Assembly: GCA_002315875.1 (NCBI GenBank)
Contig: DCIL01000002.1
Coordinates: 1-19,304, forward strand
Direction: 5' to 3'
Source: Verrucomicrobia bacterium UBA1727
GTDB taxonomy: Bacteria > Verrucomicrobiota > Kiritimatiellia > RFP12 > UBA1067
Length of the DNA: 19,304 bases
The notes under the pieces were generated by a model. That model was given only the letters and a program-made list of their open reading frames with translations. It had not been told where the DNA came from and did no database searches. The position numbers were made by a program, and so were the translations under genes. Below, one piece after another: positions 14,401 to 19,304 of this stretch; positions within the stretch are counted from its first letter, which is position 1, and the number at the start of each line of letters is the position of its first letter.

Positions 14401-17363
14401 TCGTCGACAGTTGGGAGTGCTACGGTCAGACGTGGACGGCGAAGATGGAGAAGTATTTCCAGGATGCGAACGGTTTTGCGGTGCGTCCGTACCTGCCGGC
14501 GCTTTTCGGATGGATTGTGGACTCTCCCGAGAAAACCGAGGAATTCCTGACCGTCTGGCGCCGTACGATCGGAGATCTCATTACCAAGAACTATTACGGA
14601 CACATGGCGGACCTCGCCCGCGCTTCGGGTCTCACCGTCCTTTACGAAACGGCTTTCGGCGACATCATTCACGGCGACCTGCTCGAATACTGGAAGTATG
14701 CCGACGAGCCGATGTGCGAGTTCTGGTTTCCGCATGATTCGCGGGACGAAGGACTTGTCGGAACCTATGCCTTCAAGCCGATCATGCCTTGCGCCTCCGC
14801 TGCGCACATCTACGGCAAGCGCCGCGTCACCGCCGAGGCGTTTACGGGTTGGAACATCACTTGGAAGGAGAATTTCCGCGATCTCCGCGATGTCGCCAAC
14901 CGCCACTTCGCCAAGGGAGTGACCCATCTCGCGTTTCAGAGCTATACCCACGCTCCAGCTCCGAACGCACTGCCGCCAGGGGCCTGCATGGGCGGCTATA
15001 ACGGAACTCCTTTCACGCGACTTCAGACCTGGTGGAAGCATATGCCTGAATTCACCGGCTGGCTACGCGACTGCGAGCGACTTCTTGAGGAGGGACGGCC
15101 GATCAACGATGTTCTCTGGTATCTCGGCGATGCGGTCGATCACAAGCCGGATGAGTATTTTGCGTTTCCCGAAGGGTACAAGGCGGACTATCTCAATTAC
15201 GATGTGCTCGTCAATCGTCTTACGGTCAAGGACGGACGCTTCACGATTCCCGAAGGCACTTCCTGGCGCGTTCTCTGGGTCCCTGATACGCGCTTCATGC
15301 GTCCCGCGACCAAGGCGAAACTATCCGAGCTGGCCGCGCAGGGTGGTAGGGTCGTCTATGGGGACAAGAAAGAATTGAAGAAGGCGCTTGCCGGATTTGA
15401 GAAGGATGTGTCCCTCGCGCCTGCGCTCGGTGATGAGCCGAGTGAGGACTTCATGTGGATTCATCGCAAGGTGAAGGCCGTTGATCGGTATTTCGTTGCG
15501 GCCGGCACGAACGGCTACAGCGGCAAGGTGACGTTCCGCGAAAAGGGACCGGTCACGGTTTACGATCCGGTGTCGCGCAGGCGCTGGTCGTGGGTGAATG
15601 GCAGTGAGCTTGCTCTGGCGCCTTCGCAGTCGGTGTTCGTCGAGTTCGGCGGAATGGACGGAAGCCGCGCTTCGGGATCGCTTCCGCTACATGCGAAAGG
15701 TCCCGCGCGGCAGCTTGCGGGCCCGTGGAAACTGTCCTTCACGCCAGGTTGGGATGCGCCGGAATCGGTGACACTCGACAAGCTCGTCCCCTGGTGCGAC
15801 ATTCCTGCGTTTTCCGAGGCGGCTCGCACTTATTCCGGTACGGTCGTTTACGAAACGTCCTTTGATGCTGTGAAGGTGTCTTCGCTCCTACTCGACCTTG
15901 GACGTGTAGAGGACATTGCCGCGGTTTATCTCAATGGCAAGAAGGTGCGCACGCTCTGGTGCGAGCCGTATGTCTGCGATTTGTCTGGATTCGTCCGTGA
16001 AGGTAAGAACGATTTGCGCATTGAGGTCACCGGCACCTGGCATAATCGCGTCTTCTACGATCAGACGATTCCCGAGAAGGATCGTAAGACGTGGACGGTT
16101 TATGTGAAACCGCCGCGCAAGGACATTCTTTCGAAATTGATTCCGCAGGGACTTCTCGGTCCTGTGAAACTCGCGAAGCGCGGCGAGTTGTCGGCGGTCG
16201 TGATCGACAAGGATCGCGGATTCGGTCCGCTTCATCCGTCCGTCAAGCCGTCCGCCAAGGAGTATCTCTGGCCGGAAGGTAAGATGCCGCTTCATCAGCC
16301 GCATCAGATCGCCGAGAAGTATGCGCTGGCGGAGTCGAAGGGCTTTGAGCCGGACAAGCATCGCCGTCCCTACATCGAGTGGTATGAGCCGAATTCGTCT
16401 AACAAGACCGACACCTGCGTGCTGGTGATCTCCGGCGGCGGATTCAACATCTGCTGTGATGCCGCGCGGCTTCAGCCGATCATCGACCGTCTGGTGATGT
16501 CCGGCGTGACCGTCGCCAATCTCACCTACCGCACGCCGCGGCCTTGTGGACTGCCCATCTATCAGTCCGCCCTGGCCGATGCCCAGCGTGCGGTTCGCAT
16601 CCTTCGTTCACAGGCGAAGCGGCGCGGATATTCTCCTGACCGCATTGGCGCGACTGGAATCTCGGCGGGAGCGAAGGCGGTGCTGTTGCTGGCGCTTTCA
16701 TCGGAGACGCCGGCCTACGAGCGGGTCGATGAGTTGGACGATCTGCCGGCTTGTCTTCAGTTCGCTGCTCCCCAGGCACCTGCCTATACGCTCGTGGACG
16801 GTGCGCTTGGCGAGAATATCGGCCGCGGAGTCGGATCCGAGATCGCGCCGGAATTGAAGTTCGACGAGAAGTCGTGTCCGCTTTGCTTCGTACAGGGCGC
16901 GGCCGATGTGTTCTCACCGCTTGGGGCGATGCGCATCTGGGAGCGGATGCGTGAGAAGGGCATAGTGGCCGACCTGCATCTATTTGCCAATCGATGGCAC
17001 GGTGTTCATGGTGACGGCAATCGGCGGGCGGACGGCACGGGTTGGGATCACTGGTGTGATCGCATACTCGAGTTCATCTCGCGCTTCGAGCCGAAGCTCC
17101 GTGCCGAGCGTTATGTCTGGAACTTGTCGCCGGACGAGGAGTCCGCGGCAAAGTCGCGCCTTGGCGCGGCGAAGTGTCCGCAGGTTTTCATCGCCGGTTC
17201 CGATGACGATCAGTCGTCCACGCTCAAGGCGTGGTACGAGTGCTGGCTCAATGGCGATCAGCGCGATCTTCACCTCGAGTCGCGTCCGCTGACCGATACG
17301 AAAAAACTCTCGCGGCGAATGGAATTTGCCAATCACCTGAAGGGTAACTGTCATGAAGATTAA
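11433..17363 (+). CDS. Giant exported fusion: DUF6259-like glycosidase + GH106 alpha-L-rhamnosidase + carbohydrate esterase
   Basis: This 1976-residue protein starts at GTG 11433 with a Sec signal peptide (TTYLLVAAVAIPFLGFAAA); its Shine-Dalgarno is weak. Module 1 (about 23-610) has a short beta region and then a TIM barrel resembling DUF6259 glycosidase-like proteins (DYVGLFGWTKDG, GILYDQLGIGG with D346, IVLTEGFHD with E397, then a beta sandwich). Module 2 (about 611-1590) matches GH106: FMGGNVRKDGLRCDLEAM (from F629), NCPGWSQSGGPW (701-712), DSWECYGQTW (D992, E995), YETAFG (E1072), PMCEFW (E1096), TAEAFTGWN (E1135), and a galactose-binding-like C-terminal sandwich. GH106 enzymes are inverting, calcium-dependent alpha-L-rhamnosidases. 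Module 3 (about 1600-1880) is an alpha/beta-hydrolase with ISGGGF (oxyanion region), G-I-S1744-A-G, D1825 and H1856 as the likely triad. The tail (about 1894-1976) looks like a partial second copy of that esterase. No frameshift is seen across the joins. Domain names come from motif memory and were not searched. Confidence 0.85.
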   Translation: MKATTYLLVAAVAIPFLGFAAADCFSYAIPMDSTKLSIVSPERFGRRINRVPRQDEKPSAAYPWKKTKDGVWYYTPEMWKGGQELGYPSVSCPMSFMVFSDDKKSILVTAGDSPAQAAQPFVEYDPKSAKVSVRWQTIEVGGAVRPLACKAREFAGDWHAAVTAYRDEWRRGRGIAPHPQYVADSPSMLLVILKQQNGEIIWPYTEFDRLADTCARLGVDYVGLFGWTKDGHDNFYPDYEPDPKMGGRSALVNGIELLRKRGIRTFLYANGQLQERGKTEYWKLDGNRAAQVDKSGSHYGETWHKYSDAPAHYFDLGCLSDLSWKNRMRGLAWQAHALGSDGILYDQLGIGGPRPCFATTHGHVRGAIVYSEERTKFLKDIADEMHTVDRDFIVLTEGFHDTILDSCAAFHGWGAGQSLAAADEFASRGTGMSDWMPEVARYAFPELQVTMRVPTPIVTRSAVNYAALYGYKHELEVRYTPDRAYLEKGVKPKLADYGTVRQKPALDTMLKTDPNVAGAYLKQVADFQRRHRNFLLRGRFLDNVGVELGGDSKSVAATRWLADDGRVAVLVWNASSEPRHLELKVDGVKWASAVLPLAANSLRLYTVEGSYDCEYQSWQVRGPEAWLEFMGGNVRKDGLRCDLEAMRAAGISGVHFFHIDRKLAWPECPEQIPCMSEKWNDIVSFLGSECRRLGLKLTVQNCPGWSQSGGPWVDLDHCQRHLRMARRDFSEGETYRLPEVPKKFSDRDSDWRDVAVLAFPTPEGDSEDSILKPQRIEKDGTTRVFHFAEPVTVRSLILPGIDTYNPKFSYEMPWMRVSLEVKDANGWREVVRSPLPVSSWRDYVETFTLACGETKGKVWRFKFEHDRPIVKFGEPQLSSAPRQTDWEGKSARTLRSLLPSPPPPQSRAAWVEKAKVIDITGKSDWKVPAGRWTVLRLGSVNAKYVNSPAPKEATGWECDKLDPSGIEANFNGYIRKLAEGPLRGKMSGFLVDSWECYGQTWTAKMEKYFQDANGFAVRPYLPALFGWIVDSPEKTEEFLTVWRRTIGDLITKNYYGHMADLARASGLTVLYETAFGDIIHGDLLEYWKYADEPMCEFWFPHDSRDEGLVGTYAFKPIMPCASAAHIYGKRRVTAEAFTGWNITWKENFRDLRDVANRHFAKGVTHLAFQSYTHAPAPNALPPGACMGGYNGTPFTRLQTWWKHMPEFTGWLRDCERLLEEGRPINDVLWYLGDAVDHKPDEYFAFPEGYKADYLNYDVLVNRLTVKDGRFTIPEGTSWRVLWVPDTRFMRPATKAKLSELAAQGGRVVYGDKKELKKALAGFEKDVSLAPALGDEPSEDFMWIHRKVKAVDRYFVAAGTNGYSGKVTFREKGPVTVYDPVSRRRWSWVNGSELALAPSQSVFVEFGGMDGSRASGSLPLHAKGPARQLAGPWKLSFTPGWDAPESVTLDKLVPWCDIPAFSEAARTYSGTVVYETSFDAVKVSSLLLDLGRVEDIAAVYLNGKKVRTLWCEPYVCDLSGFVREGKNDLRIEVTGTWHNRVFYDQTIPEKDRKTWTVYVKPPRKDILSKLIPQGLLGPVKLAKRGELSAVVIDKDRGFGPLHPSVKPSAKEYLWPEGKMPLHQPHQIAEKYALAESKGFEPDKHRRPYIEWYEPNSSNKTDTCVLVISGGGFNICCDAARLQPIIDRLVMSGVTVANLTYRTPRPCGLPIYQSALADAQRAVRILRSQAKRRGYSPDRIGATGISAGAKAVLLLALSSETPAYERVDELDDLPACLQFAAPQAPAYTLVDGALGENIGRGVGSEIAPELKFDEKSCPLCFVQGAADVFSPLGAMRIWERMREKGIVADLHLFANRWHGVHGDGNRRADGTGWDHWCDRILEFISRFEPKLRAERYVWNLSPDEESAAKSRLGAAKCPQVFIAGSDDDQSSTLKAWYECWLNGDQRDLHLESRPLTDTKKLSRRMEFANHLKGNCHED

Positions 17364-17607
17364 ACTGGCTCTTGTCGTCCTCGTGATCCTGCTGGCGCTG
17401 ATCGGTTGGATCTGGTACCAGACGAGTGGTGTTTCCAACCGTGAACTCAAGTCGGCGATTGAAAGCGAATCGGCGGATATTCGCCGTCATATTGATGAGC
17501 GTTGCGATAAGCTCGAAATCAAACTCGATCGCATCGAAAGCAAGCTTGATCGTCTGATCGAGCTGGCCACCCCGCGCCTCCCCGACGGAATGCATCCTGC
17601 ATCGTAG
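17353..17607 (+). CDS. Small single-pass membrane protein with coiled coil
   Basis: This is an unrecognised 84-residue protein. Residues 4-22 (KLALVVLVILLALIGWIWY) form one membrane segment. The remainder is charged and helical, with heptad-like spacing (DKLEIKLDRIESKLDRLIEL), predicting a coiled coil, and then a short Pro-rich end. With Lys at positions 2 and 4 before the segment, the N-terminus is probably cytoplasmic and the coiled coil periplasmic; an uncleaved signal anchor is also possible. ATG 17353 overlaps the end of the giant enzyme gene by 11 bases, with AAGGG a few bases upstream, suggesting translational coupling. A partner or tether role for the neighbouring exported enzymes is only a guess. 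Confidence 0.72.
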   Translation: MKIKLALVVLVILLALIGWIWYQTSGVSNRELKSAIESESADIRRHIDERCDKLEIKLDRIESKLDRLIELATPRLPDGMHPAS

Positions 17608-17634
17608 CGTGGGGTATTCCACGGCGGTCATATT

Positions 17635-17643
17635 TGATATAAT
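17635..17643 (+). promoter_or_regulatory. Extended -10 promoter before the secretin gene
   Basis: TGA-TATAAT is an extended -10 element with a perfect TATAAT hexamer at 17638-17643. No good -35 box lies at the usual distance; TTCCAC at 17617-17622 is weak and only 15 bases away. The start of transcription would be near 17650, about 20 bases before the ATG. A short inverted repeat (CGTGG/CCACG, 17608-17623) lies just upstream without a T run. Confidence 0.6.
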
Positions 17644-17669
17644 ACTGAAAATCATAAAAGGAATTCACG

Positions 17670-19025
17670 ATGATGGTCTCGTTTTTTGCTATGATGACTG
17701 CGGCGGCAGTTGTCGTTACGAATGATGTCATTCCCGCTGTGGTGGCTACGAATGCTGTGACGGCCGTTGGCGTCGAGGCGCTCGAGTCAAGGATGTTTGA
17801 CCTCACATACGCCAATGCCATTGAGGTTGCTGAGAGTATCAATCGTACCTGGCGTGGCTGGAGAGGTCCGGGTTGGGGAGTCAATGATGTTGCAGTGCCG
17901 TTCGTCGATGCGAATACCGTGATGGTGACGGCGCCGAGGCGCATTCTGGACGCATGCAGCGTGATGCTGGCCAAGGCAGACCGCAAGCCGCGCCAGGTCT
18001 ACATTGAGGCGCGGTTCGTGGAACTTGAGAATCAGGCGCTTTTCAATCTCGGCATCGACTGGCAGATACTCAACGACCTGACTGGGTCCGCCTCGTTGTC
18101 CGCAGGCATTTCACAGCAGAATATTCCGGACAACATCTCTAAGTACAGTCAGGAATACTCGGGTGGCGGAGGCAAGAGTACTCAGAAGTACGAGTTCACC
18201 AAGGGCGGCATGGCGGATAACAGCTATTTCCAGGGAACGCTTTCCTTCTCTCAGATGAACATCATCTTATCCGCCTTTCAGAATAGCCAGGACGTCCGCA
18301 CTTTCTCGAATCCGAAGGTCATCGTGGCGAGCGGACGTCAGGCTGTAGTCGATATGACGACCAAGCGTCCGAACGTGGTGATGAGTTCGAAGCGCGTTAC
18401 CAAAGGCGGCGAAAACACGCTCGACATCGATCTGAAGCTACAGGAGATTCCTGGAAACGACAAGCTGATGTTCGCGAAGGAGGCGTTTTTCAGCTGGGGC
18501 ATCAGACTCGAGGTGACGCCGCGGGTCATGACGAACGGACTCATCAACATTCGCATCGTGCCGAGCTTGAGCATACAAAACGGTTCGGTAGCGCCGATCC
18601 TAACGAGCACCGAATACTCGACGGTTGACTATCCGATCATCGACATTCAGCGCATTGTGACTGAGTTCAATATGAAAAGCGGTATGACGGCGGTGATCGG
18701 CGGACTTTCCCGCACAGAAGAAGGCGACTACGACAGTGGCATCCCGTGGCTTTGCGAAATTCCGTGGATTGGCGAATACCTGTTCGGTGGCAAGCGTCGT
18801 GCCAAGGTGCAGAAGGACGTGCTGGTGTTCGTCACCGTAGGGGAATGTCCGCCCGAGGAGATGAAGGCGGATTCTGGCCTTCCGAAGAACGCTGTACTCG
18901 GCCGTACTTATACGACTGGAATCCGGCAGGAACCTGGCGATCGTAAAAATGCCGTCGAAGGCGTGCGTTCGCTCGATCTGCGTTCGCTTGAGGATCGCGC
19001 TGCCGAAACCGGCAACGATCATTGA
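17670..19025 (+). CDS. Short secretin-family protein (type II/III secretion, GspD/PilQ C-terminal domain)
   Basis: The 451-residue protein has the conserved secretin core that forms multimeric outer-membrane pores. An N-terminal hydrophobic stretch (MMVSFFAMMTAAAVVV) acts as a signal peptide. One small N-domain follows (about residues 43-106, FDLTYANAIEVAESI then VPFVDANTVMVTAPRRILD). The secretin domain begins at about residue 108 (RQVYIEARFVELENQALFNLGIDW) and includes SQDVRTFSNPKVIVASGRQA, VTPRVMTNGLINIRIVPSLS, FNMKSGMTAVIGGLSRTEEG and the signature IPWLCEIPWIGEYLFGGKRR (about 357-376). It is shorter than full GspD (about 650 residues) because N0 and most N-domain repeats are absent. A Gly-rich segment (SGGGGKS) lies in the core. 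AAAGG before ATG 17670 supports the start; ATG 17673 is an alternative. No other secretion genes are in the window. Confidence 0.88.
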   Translation: MMVSFFAMMTAAAVVVTNDVIPAVVATNAVTAVGVEALESRMFDLTYANAIEVAESINRTWRGWRGPGWGVNDVAVPFVDANTVMVTAPRRILDACSVMLAKADRKPRQVYIEARFVELENQALFNLGIDWQILNDLTGSASLSAGISQQNIPDNISKYSQEYSGGGGKSTQKYEFTKGGMADNSYFQGTLSFSQMNIILSAFQNSQDVRTFSNPKVIVASGRQAVVDMTTKRPNVVMSSKRVTKGGENTLDIDLKLQEIPGNDKLMFAKEAFFSWGIRLEVTPRVMTNGLINIRIVPSLSIQNGSVAPILTSTEYSTVDYPIIDIQRIVTEFNMKSGMTAVIGGLSRTEEGDYDSGIPWLCEIPWIGEYLFGGKRRAKVQKDVLVFVTVGECPPEEMKADSGLPKNAVLGRTYTTGIRQEPGDRKNAVEGVRSLDLRSLEDRAAETGNDH

Positions 19026-19046
19026 TAAATTTTTGAATTTTCCCCC

Positions 19047-19076
19047 TTGCGTTCGTTCTGCTGATTGTGGTATAAT
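19047..19076 (+). promoter_or_regulatory. Promoter of the tRNA-Arg/tRNA-Met unit
   Basis: TTGCGT (19047-19052) and TATAAT (19071-19076) are spaced 18 bases apart with an extended -10 (TGG). The stretch TGGTATAATACGCGCC is identical to that in front of tRNA-Val, and the bases upstream of the -35 (AATT, C run, CTTGC) also match. Confidence 0.82.
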
Positions 19077-19095
19077 ACGCGCCGTTTTCATAAGT

Positions 19096-19172
19096 GGGGC
19101 TGTAGCTCAACTGGATAGAGCATCAGACTACGAATCTGAGGGTTATGGGTTCGACTCCCGTCAGCCCCGCCA
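19096..19172 (+). tRNA. tRNA-Arg(ACG)
   Basis: A complete 77-base cloverleaf with encoded CCA. Acceptor strands are GGGGCTG (19096-19102) and CAGCCCC (19162-19168), with discriminator G at 19169. The anticodon stem TCAGA/TCTGA encloses loop CTACGAA with anticodon ACG at 19130-19132, normally edited to ICG by TadA to read CGU, CGC and CGA. The T loop TTCGACT is normal. It is the first gene of a two-tRNA unit. Confidence 0.96.
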
Positions 19173-19190
19173 CTAATGAAAGCGCCAGAT

Positions 19191-19267
<77 letters not shown>

Positions 19268-19304
19268 TTCAAATCTGGTTTACGGCTTCAAGCCCTTGTC
19301 GGAC

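Noticed and set aside
11364..15041. Very long antisense reading frames on the - strand (about 553 and 628 codons)
   Set aside because: They lie wholly opposite the glycosidase fusion, are rich in Arg, His and Leu, and show no domain, signal or Shine-Dalgarno. They are shadows caused by the codon bias of the GC-rich + strand gene.
17608..17623. Small hairpin CGTGG/CCACG after the small membrane protein gene
   Set aside because: The stem is only five or six bases and is not followed by a T run, so it is too weak to call a terminator; it may still affect the promoter next to it.

Overview
The window looks like a piece of chromosome from a Kiritimatiellota- or Verrucomicrobiota-type bacterium (PVC group, gut or anaerobic lineage). 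This rests on the mix of genes: beta-strand-repeat surface proteins, an exported sugar isomerase-like TIM barrel, a giant exported carbohydrate-active enzyme and a stand-alone secretin, all next to a standard Gram-negative rod-shape operon. The assignment is an inference from gene style, because no rRNA or marker gene is present. All genes I can support lie on the + strand; the long antisense reading frames are shadows of GC-rich coding DNA.

Layout. (1) 2-5138: two large exported, beta-strand-rich surface proteins of the autotransporter-associated repeat type. The first is cut by the window edge and carries a lectin-like domain. The second starts at 1846 behind a strong Shine-Dalgarno and is split by a one-base frameshift near 3648 into two pieces (1846-3705 and 3702-5138). 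Both proteins end in a similar short C-terminus. (2) 5163-10382: a promoter almost abutting mreB, then mreB-mreC-mreD-mrdA(PBP2)-rodA with every junction overlapping. This is the elongasome: cytoskeleton, membrane scaffold, transpeptidase and SEDS glycosyltransferase. (3) 10419-10569: promoter, tRNA-Val(GAC) and a Rho-independent terminator. (4) 10603-17607: a carbohydrate gene group made of a Tat-exported sugar isomerase/epimerase-like protein, a 1976-residue exported polypeptide, and a small single-pass membrane protein overlapping its end. The large polypeptide appears to fuse a DUF6259-like glycosidase barrel, a GH106 alpha-L-rhamnosidase and a GxSxG carbohydrate esterase. (5) 17635-19025: an extended -10 promoter and a short secretin-family protein. 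(6) 19047-19267: a promoter nearly identical to the tRNA-Val one, then tRNA-Arg(ACG) and an initiator tRNA-Met.

How they work together. The mre block is housekeeping. The carbohydrate block looks like a compact system for an acylated, rhamnose-containing glycan, in which deacylation, rhamnose removal and a second glycosidic cleavage are covalently linked, with a sugar isomerase-like protein made in front. No promoter is visible between the tRNA-Val terminator and this block, so read-through from the tRNA promoter may feed it. The strongest novelty candidate is the three-enzyme fusion. Secondary points are the frameshifted surface protein, the shared C-terminal tail of the surface proteins, the apparently leaderless mreB, the twin tRNA promoters and the variant anticodon stem of the initiator tRNA.
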